Source: Lates calcarifer
Taxonomy: Eukaryota > Chordata > Actinopteri > Centropomidae
Direction of reading: 5' to 3'
Assembly (NCBI RefSeq): GCF_001640805.2
Contig: NC_066849.1
Span: 21,639,336-21,703,335 of the forward strand
Length of the DNA stretch: 64,000 nucleotides
Of this stretch, positions 36,956 to 49,156 are shown piece after piece. Under the pieces are notes generated by a model. The model saw only the letters and a list, made by a program, of their open reading frames with translations, was not told the DNA's origin and made no database searches. Every line of letters starts with the position of its first letter. The stretch's first letter is position 1. A program made the translations under genes and the position numbers.

Positions 36956-39559
36956 TGATGCGGATGGAAAATAAACTCAGGTAATAGGCAGTAACAAAGG
37001 CATGAGAAGGAAGGAGAAGGGAGGGGCAGGATTTTTATGTTGAAGCCAATGAAACAATGTTTGACAAAATAGTCTCAACTCAAGGTCCATTTAATAGCTG
37101 CCCTGGAGCTTTTGACTGAATCCTCCAATTCCACAGCAGATGGTTTGCCTAGTTGAAATGGAATTGTAGATGTTTAAATTTCCATTTTTATGAGCATTTC
37201 GAGGACATTTTGTCCAAGTTGGCTATTTACAAGGTCAAGTTGAAACTAAGTGAGAAAGTGTCCTGCAGCCTGGGAACAATTTGTCCATGTTAGCATGAAA
37301 GCTAACCCTGGACAGTATTAGCCAGCTAAAACTACAGCATCAGAATAGATTTCACAGGCTTTGCAGTAACGTTAGCTCAGCTCAGGGTCGGTTTTGGTCC
37401 CCAAAGCTGAAGGTTCCTCCACGAATTAAATGCCCTGCAAACTTTGACCCTAGTTTCCACCCGACATCACTCCAATCCATGTTTGGCTAAAGGGGCTTCA
37501 TGAGATAGTTTTTTCTGTTTTTGTTCTTGTGAGGAGTCTGTGTTTGAGGATTTCTGTGCTCCATGAATATATTTATCCTCTTAAAGTCCATGTAAAGCAG
37601 CCATACAAATGTATTCTGAGTTAATTACACCACAGAAAAATGTGCCATTAACCACACAGCTAAATTTGAATGATTAAAAAAATCAGCAAATATATAGCTG
37701 GGGTTGTGTCTGCTACAGGCGCTGAAACCACGCCCACTCTAACGCGATCAGTTAGGCCTTATTCGAAAGTGAAAGCAGATTACAGGTGAATTCCCATTGC
37801 CTCCAAGGAAAGTTTGTATAACTAACCGGAGTGAAGCGGTCACTTAATCCACCTCCTTTTAATGCCTTTGAAAATTTAAATAAGGTGACAACTGAGCTGT
37901 TCTGCAAACTGGCATCCAGGGAAGATGCATTTGCGAGACGAAAGCATAGCTAGCAAGGAAAACCTACAATAGCTTGCAGTCAAACAGGAGGGGCGCTGAT
38001 GCTAATGCAGCACTGCAACGGTCACAGTCTTAGGGGCAGGGTTATGCTGAGTGGTGGCTCCAGTGCGTCATCGAGCCACCGGTTCAGACCTGCCCATAAA
38101 CTCCTGAGAATCAAACTGATGGAAAACTGTGAGACGGTCTAACTGCACAATGCAGTAATACAGAGTTTACAGACCTTACACATGTTTACAGGAACTATTT
38201 TCAAACATAAATAATGTGTTTAGAGAGACAAATCTCTGAATTTGCTTTACACATACTTTAAGTCCTCAGACATAAGAGTCCTTAACTTAAAGACTTTTTG
38301 GCAGCTGACGGTGCTATTGAGCAATATTTTATACACGTGGGGCCTTGTTCTGTTTGTGATGTGACACAGATTCCTGTTAGTGGTTCCACACTATTCCACT
38401 GATCTACAGGCAGTTAATGCACCAAAAACCGAGCAGTGCATCAGAAGAAGATGGCTGCTGCCAAGTAAACATGGAGGTTTCAAACATTTTATGAAAAAAT
38501 AGGCTTTGCTGATGTTTTTTGAGAACAGAAGTGTGTTCAGTGCGTTTTTTGTGGGTAAATAAGTTTGTACAGAAACTTTTTGTTAACCAACTCTGATGGT
38601 TTTGAAGACATTCAGTATAAGCTTGGTGAGTGAAATATGCCATCCCAAGACTCAATGTTCTGGATACAATTCAGCCTGACACATTTGTTATCTTTTGGAA
38701 ACTTTGGGATCACTGCTAGAATTTAAAATAAAATTCTGTTGGTTTGAACAATGTTTGGCAGCATGGCCTGACTCAGCATTGGGTCATTGAAGAGGTTAAT
38801 AGGCTATTCCTCTACTACAGTTCATGAGTAGACTGCCTCATGCAAACACTTGTACACAGCAAGACGGAGCCAGGAAGAATATTATCTCATTCTGTCTTAA
38901 TTTGGTTCCATTGTTGTTCAGCTCTTGACAATTGTGTGCCTGTAAATTAACTTACTTACAAAAAGAAACTACTGGAGAACTGCAACAAATATAGCACTTT
39001 GCTGAGATACTGAGATGGCCAGTCTTTACATCAACACAAACTGCTCTTTACCTGCTCTACACCTCAGCCTGTCCTGTTTTCCTTCTGAAAACTCTGCATT
39101 CACCACAGACAAGTGTGCACACGCACACACACACATACAACACACATCACCAAGTCAGCAATTCTCTGGGAGGCACGGCAGTAGATCATAATTAGAGCCA
39201 ATCAAAAAGAAGCGTACAGCCTGTTACTTCCTGCCAGCCAGCTAGTTAGTCCATCTGGCCATACTTAGGCCTTCTGTGCTCCACTAACTCCCTCACAACA
39301 GCCAATAGATCGCTTTCATTTATGGGGAATAATTTGAATGCATGTCCTGGCAGCAAATGTAACGTATTCATGGGTACCTGACACCACACTTCAACACTAA
39401 CTAGTGTGTGCGTTTGTGTTTTCATGCATATATATATATGCTTCTTCATCCTAATTCAGTTGCCATTTCTACCATCTGTGTGTGTGTGTTGTTTATTGCA
39501 GATCAGAATGAAATTTATATTTGACACGGTACGTGGAGCAGTGTGCCTTATGGGAGTGA

Positions 39560-39775
39560 CAGATGACATTTTCCTCTCACTCTTACCTCTCATCTCTCCC
39601 TCACCTCCTTCCTCTGCACCTGTCCTTCCATTTATCACTTCCCCTCTCCCTTTCTTTGTTTTCTTCCTCTCCTGTGCCCCTCTCTGTCTCTGTCTGTCGT
39701 CCTCTCTTTGCCCACTCTTCTCCATCCCATCTCTCCTCCCTTCAGTGTGTTCCTCCCCCCCAAATAATTGCCTTC
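39560..39775. repeat. Polypyrimidine low-complexity block
   Basis: A run of about 215 bp dominated by CT, CTC and TCC words. The open frames across it on both strands (up to 164 codons) result from composition and show no domain. Confidence 0.8.
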
Positions 39776-39969
39776 CTCACAGATTCATCGTCCACTCATT
39801 TATCTCCCGTCCCCTTATCTTTTTGATTACCGCTCTGCAAATCAGGTTCCGCCATCCGACCGTACCTCCCAACAGCTTCTTGTACTTCTGTATGCTGTAG
39901 TTGTACGGCCTTCAGCATTTTGTCAGTTGCATGTAGAACATTCTGTGGACTGTTCTTCTATTATTTTTA

Positions 39970-39975
<6 letters not shown>

Positions 39976-40006
<31 letters not shown>
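39976..40006 (+). repeat. (TA)n microsatellite
   Basis: A pure TA dinucleotide run of about 31 bp. Confidence 0.95.
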
Positions 40007-40009
<3 letters not shown>

Positions 40010-43000
40010 TGTTACTGTATATTTTAGTGTGATTGTACAAAATATCATCCAAAGTTGTTGGTTGTGGAAAGCTTTTAAAATGACTGTGTGCTGTCACTTC
40101 TGTAAAGCTTAGCTTGGACAGAGAAGCTTGCATTTTTCTCCTCTTCAGCCTTTTATAAATTTTAGCAACACAGTTGAAATTAGGCTCTGTATTTACTTGG
40201 TGGCATTTCGAGCTGCCTGTCTACCACCCTGCCAACCTGTGAAAAAGTTGGCATAGTGTTTAAACTGCAAATGTAGTCTCTAGTGCCCCATTGTTTTTGG
40301 ACTTGGCCAATAATGGAGGTTTAGCCTCTTTTTCTCTCTGCTGACAGACACATGAAGTCTAACAGTGTTATGGCGGTCCCTTAGGAAGTTATCCCTCTTA
40401 GTAAGAATCTATAGTCACAACCACACAGTTTTATGCCAAATTATAAAGAAAAGAGAATGTTTTCTATGTCATCTGGTCCAGTTTGGTCCACACGTCCATA
40501 TGATGGATATGATGAGATACATTTCTGCCAAACAAGCAGACAGAATGGTGTCAAATATCAAGCTCTGTCCAATTCTGTTTGCAAAGTTGCTGAATAAATC
40601 TAAAGTCTATACATATTTGGTTGCATGCAGGCAAAGGCCAATGAATGGACATGGCTCCCGGTCAGACTAAAAGAGAATATATACTGAAAAAAAGAAGAAA
40701 TCCACGTACCAAGCACAAATACAGACAATCTTTAAAATACCCCCTTTTTTTTAGGTGTTTCAAAGGAGGACCTCAGCTGTGTCAAGTGACATGCATTTGA
40801 GCCTCCAGGGTCTAAAAGCTTGGGCTTGTAGCTGAAGGTGTAAATGAACATTAATCTACTTATAGAAAGTCCATATCTGTAATTATCAGTTCCAGGTAAA
40901 TGCCTGTCTGCAGTGCCAGCTGTGGTGCTAATGAAGATCTCTTACCATGAGTACCATGAGTGCTGTACAGTCCCAAAGCCCCTCAATAGCTTTGCATTAG
41001 ACAATGGCCCTGGTTTTGGAAATACTGGAGATTGTGTGAAACCACTAGTGAATGATCTGATAAAAATGGTTCCTCTTATCTGATTGTGATAATGTGTTGT
41101 GACTCAAATCATTGTTAAAATAAGATATTTTCAGCCTAGAAGTCTCACGAACACATTTTAAACGTTTGTGATGCTTTTTGTAACTGCCTGACTCTGTCCA
41201 TGCTACAGTTCAACAGCCTGAAGAAGGACACAGAGAAATGAAATCTAGAGACTGACAAGATGAAGGCTGGGCTGTAAAATATCAGTCAGTCTCTGGAGAG
41301 AAGCTTCCAGACTCTGAAGAAAAAGATCACTGAGACAGATGAGACCTTTCATTACAAAGTGCCGTCGTGACACACAAAGTTTCTGAACTGGACACCCAAA
41401 GAAATTGTTCCTAAAGCAAGAAACACGGTGCATGCACAATTCCAATTTCTAATGCATAGATGACAGTTGGAGGTTGAACGTTTGACATTGTTTTTTCCTG
41501 ACAAAGAATAGTAATCAAAGTTATGGTAATCGTAACTCTTATCGGATGAAGTTGTTTGAGATGCAAGCCATCATCTTTTTTTTTCTCTCTTTTTTTAAAA
41601 AAAAGAAATATGACTGGAAAGACTCATCTCATCTCATCCCATCAGATCATCTCACCATCAATCACATTTGCACAAGCCTCTCTAAACTCTCCATAAAGTT
41701 TCTCCTTGTTTGTGCTTAATGAGCCACAGTTTCATACATCATAGCAGGCAAGGTGACTGAACAGCAGTGTGGGTCAGGAATGAACTCACTGAATCAGCAT
41801 ACAAACACAAAGACATACAGACAGAGGTGGAAACAAACTCAGGCACAGCATGTTTATTTTTGCTGATCCTTCTCAAATTCATTGTGGATTCATTCTAAAC
41901 TAATTTATTTTCCTTATTTCCTCTGTATCTGTTCAGCTATAGAAGCCAAAACGTCAGGGAAATAGGGTAAATACCTAACCGTAGGTGGCCAAATAGATTC
42001 CAAAAGTGTATCTTTTGGAGTGTAAAGTGAAAGGATATCTGACTTGAGGGGGAAAAAATGAGAAAAAAGAGAGAGAAAAAAAACTGAAAAGGTTAAAATT
42101 GATTTTGGCAACAAGAAGTCCATTTAATCAACCTCTTTAAGCAATGCAACCGTGTTGTGCAGACTCCCTGCTCGATACAGCTCATTAATATTGTCCCAAA
42201 ACTCTACCCATTCATCACAAGCTCTGCAGAAGTCAGATCGTCTGTAACAAAGCTCACTACTGTCTGTCTTTGCAGTGTGTGTGTGTGACAGTCTGGCATT
42301 TGCCCTCCTTGGAAAGAGCAAGTCCATATTTCATCAGCACCACCATGCTACTGACCAGCAGAAATTTACATCCCGTCTGCGGTCTCTGTGTGTCTGTGGT
42401 TTCCTTTGTGAGCCAAGGAGAGGAGTTTGTGTGTGTGTGTGGGGGGGGAGGGGGGTCATTCATTGATAAGTTTTTTGTGTAAATGTCACAGATGCTGACT
42501 ATGAAAAGAGACCAACAGCGAGACTATGTATCTGAAAACTAATTGGATGAAAAAAGTAATTTGACTTTCTGTTTTGAATACAGAGAGGGAGCGTGTGTGT
42601 TCGTGTGTGTATGTGTGTCCTTGCGTGTGTGTCAAACAGAGAGAGTTTGTACATTCACCGCCCATTCATGAATAAAGATTTGCTTGGAGTGCAGCAGCTG
42701 CTGTTCACATGCTCTGTTGTCAGATTGGTTTGTGGCTGCCTCTAATTATAATCCATTTGAACACTGCTGCTTACATTTCAATTGGGTTTCATTTTGATCA
42801 TATCACTGGATCTGGACCTGCCGAGAGCTGTGTAAAATAGAAGTGATATTTATTCTCTTTCATGGCATATCAAAGCACTATCTTTGTAGAGGGAGAACCA
42901 AAAATACAACTAAACTTTTGAAAGTTTAGACACACAAAGACTGTATAGTATGGCAGTTTAAATAAAGATTATGGAGCAAATTTTCTGTTGACGTGCTCCT

Positions 43001-43744
43001 GATTGATGCATGAGTTTCCATCTTAACCTATAAATGATTAAAATAAAAATAAGGTTTAAAAAGCACCGCTGGTACATTCTGATGGCACACCGCTGAGATG
43101 AATGTTTGTCTTATTCCTGTTTACAGGAGAGGTGGGATTAGGAGAGAAGAAAAGGAAGCTGGAGTTTTTCAAGGTTGCACTGGAGTACAGAGAGAAAGAA
43201 AAAGAAAACATGTTGAACCCCATGAGAATTACATAAAAGAGATAAAATAAAACACATATACAGGAAAAGAAGCCTTTTCCGGGGCATTAATCCCCAGGTT
43301 AAAATTGTGTAAGTCCATTTTGGTGAACGTGAGGAAGTTTTTCTGAAACGTAAGGATAACTGTGATCTAGCTTAATGAACTCAGAAAATGTTGATTTTAT
43401 TTTTTTCCAGACGATCTTAGTGAAATGTTGAGTGGAGCCCAAAGACAAAGCTCTTGATTTCAGTCCGTTGATCTATGCTCCAACAGTCACTTGTGGTTAT
43501 GAGTTTTCAGTCTACATGATTTTCCTTCACAGGGTGACTTGGCTCACCTTAAGGCCAGCTTAAACCCTGCCTGATTACAGCATTATAATCCTCTCCGCAG
43601 TGTTTCTGTGTCTGATAAGCCCTCAAACTCATGGATCCGTTTCTCAAACCAGCCTATTTCATTATCTCAGTACCAGAGCAAAACGTCCCAATCAATGCAG
43701 CCCCTTGCACTGTTTTAACACAGGTCTGTTTTCAGTCTGAGTGC

Positions 43745-43986
43745 CCGGTTAGAGATGGGATTAGGAGCTCAGACATTCAGAGAGAATCCCTGTGGAGGTA
43801 TTTCAGGCATATCCAAATGGTTCGAGACCACAGGGCAGACCCAGAATATGCTGGACATTTTCCATCTGGCATAGAACGCCTCTGGATCCATCCATCCATG
43901 GATCCATGGAAGAACAGTAGCTAGGGAAATAAGCATATGGGCTACCACCACAACCTGGATAAACAGCGGAAAATTAATGGATGAAA
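43745..43986 (+). mobile_element. 3' end of an L2/CR1-type LINE, decayed
   Basis: The wording and order follow the 3' coding end of a common fish non-LTR retrotransposon. A GATGGGATTAGGAGCTCAGACAT-like phrase is followed by AGGCATATCCAAATGGTTCGA, AGACCCAGAATATGCTGGA, GAACGCCTCTGGATCC and the tail ACCTGGATAAACAGCGGAAA, with ATGGATGA repeats after it. The frame still reads a recognisable FRHIQMV fragment near the LINE protein C terminus, but deletions and a stop break it. It is 5'-truncated, as usual for such elements. The clade assignment is from memory of the family, not a search. Confidence 0.65.
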
Positions 43987-44501
43987 GGATTATTTAATTC
44001 TAAAAAAGAGATTTTTGTTCCATTATCTGATTTAGAACTGTGATCCACAGCTTTTTTCAGTGTAACAGTCTTTAGGTACTTTAGGTACTGTATTTGGAAT
44101 CACACTTAGAATAATTTATATTCATCTTGAAAGAATAGTTCATTCCCACCGCTGAAAAAAGGCAATTATAGATTCTTGGCAAACATCTGTCAGATCATTA
44201 GAAAGCACAAAAACAAACTATTATTGATCAAAGAAGCTCATTTTGTAGCTGTTATTGGCCAAGAAAAGTTTCTGTTCCCCTCATCATTGGTGATAGTTTG
44301 TATCGTCCTGCCAACTGGGGGGATCTTTAATTTAAATGGAAATGAGACACTGGTCCTTATAGATCGAAGATCAGGTGCATGATCATTGCTTGATCAGCCT
44401 CTCCTCTCACTCTGTGTGTGTGTGTGTATGTGTGTGTCTTTTAGCTTTGTGAGTTTTATACCTTGAAATTGCGTTGTTTTTTTTTTTGTTTTGTTTTTTT
44501 T

Positions 44502-44612
44502 TTTTGGAAAGTGAGGACATTTTGACCACTCTGCTCCTCTTCAAAAGGTTGTTTGTGAGGTTTCAAACTTGGTTTTAGTTTTAAATTTAAGATAAGGTTT
44601 AGTTTAAAGTTT
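44502..44612 (+). repeat. Fish repeat fragment (AGTGAGGACATTTTG type)
   Basis: The phrases AAGTGAGGACATTTTGACC, CTCTTCAAAAGGTTGTTTG, GAGGTTTCAAACTTGGTTTTA and a GATAAGGTTTAG run follow the order of a repeat that is very frequent in fish introns and intergenic DNA. A T-rich simple tract precedes it. Confidence 0.55.
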
Positions 44613-44887
44613 GTGAGACCAAAGCAAGGTCAGATGACATGTCATCTATTACATTAAAAAATGTAAGTTTGCCCACAATTTCTTAGAGTGCGATCAATAA
44701 TAAGATCAATAAACAGGCTGTGGAAAATAAAATATTACATTTACATCAGGAAGATTAGTTTTCTAATGCATGTTTATTCCTAATGTGTGACCGGAAAGTG
44801 AGGATAGAGTGTCTATTTGTCTGTGCATTGTTCAGAACTTGGTCCAAAATCTGTGTTTTTTTGTGTGTGTGTATGTGTGCGTGTACA

Positions 44888-45115
44888 CGCATTACTCACA
44901 TTGTGGGGAAATAAATCTGTTCTCACCTCTCCTTTGGGGACAGAAATCAAGTCCCCCATCCCATAAATCATTCCGTTTTAGTGGCAAAAGTTGGTTTTAA
45001 CTCTACCATTTAATGGTTATGGTTAAGGCCATTAGGGAATGAATGCATGTCAATGTAATGTCCTCTTAAGCCATAGCAACAAATAGTGACTCGGGGTATG
45101 TGTGTGTGTGTATGT
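44888..45115 (+). repeat. Fish repeat fragment (TTGTGGGGAC ... GGGAATGAATGCATGTCAATG type)
   Basis: It begins CATTGTGGGG and carries paired CTCACC/GGGGACAG phrases, GGTTTTAACTC, GGTTATGGTTAAGGC and then AGGGAATGAATGCATGTCAA, TGTCCTC and CATAGCAACA. It ends in TGTGTGTGTG. This is the signature order of a widespread fish interspersed repeat. Confidence 0.6.
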
Positions 45116-47545
45116 GCCAGCACCATGCACTTTTCAACTGGGCAAAAACTGCAAACTGTGCAGGTGTGTGGGTGTGAATCTGAGCCTCTGAGCGTTCATG
45201 TGTGTAGAATGAAGAGTTATTGAAGTGACTGTATTTATTCCTGCGTGCATCAGTAACTGCTTCCATATATCAGAGCCAATGTCCCAGGTCATCTCCCATC
45301 TTCTCCTCTCCTCTCCCTCTTTCTCCCTTTGTTCTCACTCCTCCTCTACTGTCTTATCTCCTATAAACAAAGTCAAGATAAACCAAATTATGCTCTGCCG
45401 CAGAACAATCCTACTATTATCTTTAAGTTCAAGATGAACACTACAGCAGATATTCACATATCCTTAAAATAAAGGACTACTTGACCATTTTTTGGGAGAT
45501 GTGAATAAATTCTCTCTGTATTTCAGGGATAAAAGTGATGTTTTCTTACAGCAAGGCCACCACTACTAACAGATTGTAGTACATCTGTTCATGAGAACAC
45601 TCCCCTTTTCTCCCAGGTGGAGCTAGAGGTATAATAAACACAGATGGAGTTTTCCTGCCACAGGGAGCAGCAGGACAGGAACATGGCGGCTCTGAAGAGT
45701 AACACGATGAAAAACAAGTTACTGAGACTCAAGTGTCAGCCTCTTTTTTGGCAGTTGGGCTGTGTTGGCGATAAGTCAGTTTTAATTTGAAAAAAGAAAT
45801 TGGTGCCTTGTATTTCAGAGCATTTTTTTATCTAAAAAAGTTCACAACTGTATGTGGTCTGAATTATCAAGGTTCTAATAAAGTACTATCCATGTTTGAA
45901 TAAAGGTCTTTGTGTGTGTGCTATTTGTGTGTCCTTGTTGATTTGCTCACAGAAAACCCAAACACAAAAAAGATCTGGCCTCATAGCAAAGCAAATACAT
46001 TTTATCAGAATTTTTTTTGCAGTAAATGAACTTGATTTGGCCATGTCTTCATTGTTTTTATTGTATGAATGAGTGAGTGGGTTCTGAAAGGTATAAAAGT
46101 CTAACAGCATTGGAAAGAACACACAATAATCCATATAATGTACCAAACCGATGATGAGTGTGTGTAAACTGCAGTCTGCTGATCAGATGCTGTGTGAGAG
46201 GCCTTTTTAAGAAAACATGACCTTTTTGCAATTTAATTTCACTTTGAATAAAATATACTGCTGTGAGAATACATCAGTAACATTTTGCTTCCCACTAAAG
46301 TTTCAACTTCCCTCTTTGGGGCCATTTGATGGCAGCTACTTTAAATTCATTCATTGTTCATATTTGGTTTAGTTCAGTAGGGGGGCACATTATGCAACTG
46401 GAAAAAAAATATTTATAAAAACAAATAAATAAGTCAGCTGCTAATGTAACTAAATGACAAGACTGTCTTTGTTATTCTCAGTCACCCCCCACTACAGCCC
46501 CCTTCATCTCCCTGAGAGAGTGCCGCGGCTGAATTGACAGCAGCACACTGAACTGCATCAGTACCTGTAGATGCAAAACACAAGATCTACTTGAAAATGT
46601 TTTTTGGGAACAACACATTTCAAAAATGGTTTGCCTGACACTCCACAGGTCATAAAACTTAAATTTAACCCACAAGTTAATATCAGCTTATTCTTTGCTG
46701 CAGTAAGCTGCTCTTCAGAACCTCCTCAAAACCAGATATTCAATAACTATATGAATCACAAGAGGCAGTGAACTGTCACCTGAGACACAGACTGAGAGAC
46801 TAGATCACAACCAAGTCCAACCAATTCAGAAGGCATATTGCTCTTCTTTCAAATGATTTACTTTACAGCCACGTTTTCCATATCAAATATTATGAACAAA
46901 GTCAAAGAGGAACATTAGCAAATGGAAATAAAAATAGGAGACAAACTTGAGATGGTCTAGAGCTGACACAAATTAAACACTGTACCCAAGCAGTAGATCT
47001 AAATACATCTTACTTTGTGTTCATACATTCTGAGCACGACTGGCAGTGAGAATGATGGTACTTTGCTCTTCCAACTTCCACTCTTGCATTTAAACACATT
47101 TAAATCTACTCTACTGGATACTTTCACTGGATGCAATAAAATGTTATTTTAACATTACCCCAGTTATGATGCATCACAAGGCTACAGAGGAGGTAAATGG
47201 ATGTGAGGTACTCTTGGAGCAGCCAAATAAAATCAATCAATAACAGCCTTTGTGTCAGAGATGCCATGATCGATGGGTTATGCCACAGGGAGGCCATTTA
47301 TTATAAGTAACAATTAACTGAAGGCATTTTTTTCTGTAAAAAGTTGAAATTGTTTGCATACTGAATGTCGGCTACACAAGTTGATGTTCATGCGCTACAG
47401 TAATGTAGAAATGAGAACATACAGATTCAGCTCCAGTCCCATATTCTCTCTCTCTCTCATATACTCAGTATTGTATCCAACCAACACCACTCCACTGATC
47501 AGATCTTGTAGCTTTGGTCTATAAATAAGACTTCTCTGTCTGCAC

Positions 47546-47768
47546 ATGCCATTCTGTGGTAGCACCACAATCTGCAAGAGACTAACTGTGAATGAAGCTC
47601 TTGATCTAATTTTGGATCGTGGCCCTGAAGAGGATGAAAATATCAAACCTGAAGGAGTGGTGGAGAAAGAAGCCTGCTGCTGAAACGGAGGAGATTAACG
47701 AATATCATCCAAATTCAGAAGAATCAACAGATGAGGAGGCACATTGCAACACATATATAGAGAGCTGA
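47546..47768 (+). pseudogene. Frame-broken acidic coding relic, possibly a transposase N terminus
   Basis: A frame from ATG 47546 reads a leader with TVNEALDLILDRGPEEDE and stops at about 47680. Immediately after, a shifted frame continues with a similarly acidic run (ETEEINEYHPNSEESTDEE) to a stop near 47768. Two adjacent acidic, helix-like segments joined by one frameshift look like a decayed protein rather than chance. Acidic leaders with an EALDLIL-like helix resemble piggyBac-type transposase N termini, but no catalytic domain remains and I cannot confirm the family. Confidence 0.3.
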
Positions 47769-47951
47769 AGCAATTGGTACATTGATAGACAAAAAACGGA
47801 AACTATTTTGATAATCTAATAATTGCTGAAGTTGTTTTCGACTTTAGCTTTGAAGATTTTGCTGCTACTATTTTTGACATCTTGTAGATGAATTGATTAA
47901 ACAATTACACAAGAAAATACAGATTAATCAATAAAAATAATCTTTACTTGC
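47764..47951 (+). repeat. Fish interspersed repeat, internally deleted (copy 2)
   Basis: It opens with ATTGATAGACAAAAAACGGA and ACTATTTTGATAATCTAATA, and closes with GATTAATCAATAAAAATAATC. This is the start and end of the same family as 25515-25706, with the centre missing. It is more diverged than copy 1. Confidence 0.5.
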
Positions 47952-48769
47952 ACTGAAAACACACTCATGAGTGTAAATGTTTATATTGTGTGAGCCCTGT
48001 TATAGACTTGTCAGCTGTATGTGGTGTGCACCACCACTGTGCACTGGAATGGAAACAAAACATGTGGAAATTGGATACACACATGATGAATGGAAAAGTT
48101 TTTAGTGCTTTATCATAAAAACTCATCTTTTAGTTATCATTGGGAAAATAATAGCTGTGCTTGATATGGAACAAATGGGTAAAAATAGAACTCCATACTG
48201 TTAAACATCTTATTATAGTAGGAATAAAGCTGGCATAAAACAAAATTAGTCTAGCTGGCCAGTTTTGGATGGAAACACAAAGACTGAATACATGTTGAAG
48301 ATATAAAGCAGCTATAGGAAGAGGTGAATATCTCAGATGAAGCAGACAAAGTAATCTCTTGAAGTGCTCAGAAAATTGAGGTTGTATCATCTACACTTTC
48401 ATGACACCTGGTCAAACTCCATCTGCTGGAAAAGGTCCAGAACAGCTGTTAAATGGACTTTGAGGTGAGACTGGTTAGAAATAACCTTTCGATCTGAACA
48501 TAACAAAGTTGTGCGCCTATGAAGTGATAAATCTATGAAAAACAGTTCACCAGAAGTTATGACCTTAGTGGTAATCAATTATGACCATATTCATATTATA
48601 TCAATCAATCAATAACGACTATAGCCTTTATTGATCAGCCTAGCACAGAGATAAATTGCATTTTTCCTCTTTAGGGACTTGACTGGCTAAACCACGTCTG
48701 CTCTCAGCTCATCAGCCGATATCCCAATCACAGTGTAGCTTTTATTTATTAGAGCTGTCATACCCCGTG

Positions 48770-49156
48770 TCATGTGCTGCGGTTTCCCACGAGGGACCTA
48801 CGGAGGAGCGGAGGTCGATCCACCGACTCTCTGTCCCCTCCCATCGGCGTCCCCTGCCGCCGTGCGCGGCCACACCTGCATTAAACGGGGAAAGTCCGTC
48901 CGCTGGAGAGGCAGAGGGACTGTGGGGCTTCAGAGAGAGCGGAGGCAGGAAACAGAGCACCTACAGCAAGGTCCCATCGCATTGCTCTGTACCCCCGGAC
49001 TGTTTGATATAAACGGGGATCAAAGCGTGAAGGCGGGCAGCGACCGGAGGCGCTGAGACTTTGTCACCGTGTACACTGGCTGGGAATTAAGATTAAAGAC
49101 GAGCGGAGCTGCTCGCTGCTGAATAAGAGACCGAGTCTGACCGGCTGAGCGCACAG
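48770..49156 (+). other. CpG-rich probable first exon and promoter
   Basis: CpG density rises sharply here relative to the surrounding kilobases (words such as CGGAGGAGCGGAGGTCG, CCGCCGTGCGCGGCC, GCGACCGGAGGCG). The block ends in CACAG followed by GTAAGG, a strong splice donor at 49157. This is the usual look of a vertebrate CpG-island promoter with a non-coding first exon. Open frames inside it (48767-49012, 48772-49056) show no family resemblance and are probably UTR. The nearest gene in the right orientation is tmem125, whose coding exon has a good acceptor at 60034-60035, so this may be its first exon across an intron of about 10.9 kb. A different gene beyond the window is also possible. 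Confidence 0.55.

Larger units (their letters stand above)
32730..43744. other. Gene-free stretch of 11 kb
   Basis: No coding exon is supported. Notable contents are a 9-bp perfect hairpin at 34171-34193, a polypyrimidine block (36430-36530) and a polypurine block (36760-36955) flanking a balanced, conserved-looking core, possible repeat DNA at about 37250-38650, a polypyrimidine block (39560-39775), a TA microsatellite (39976-40006), short G runs after a GT run (42430-42455), and a balanced block at 42640-42800 that may be conserved non-coding DNA. Confidence 0.45.
43987..48769. other. Gene-free stretch with repeat debris
   Basis: No gene is supported. The stretch holds two GGTTAGG/GGGACA-type fish repeat fragments (44502-44612, 44888-45115), GT runs and T runs near 44410-44506, a coding-like relic (47546-47768) and a second copy of the repeat seen at 25515 (47764-47951). 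Confidence 0.5.

Noticed and set aside
39490..39535. Mini-exon between TTTATTGCAG and GTACGTGG
   Set aside because: Splice-like words occur by chance in 64 kb; the 27-base segment has no supporting neighbours.
39406..39900. 164-codon plus-strand frame rich in Ser, Pro and Leu
   Set aside because: Produced by a polypyrimidine low-complexity block; the mirror frame on the minus strand is equally open.
48772..49056. 94-codon frame in the CpG-rich block as a protein gene
   Set aside because: Arg/Gly/Pro-rich composition follows from the high GC content; no family resemblance, and the block behaves like an untranslated first exon.
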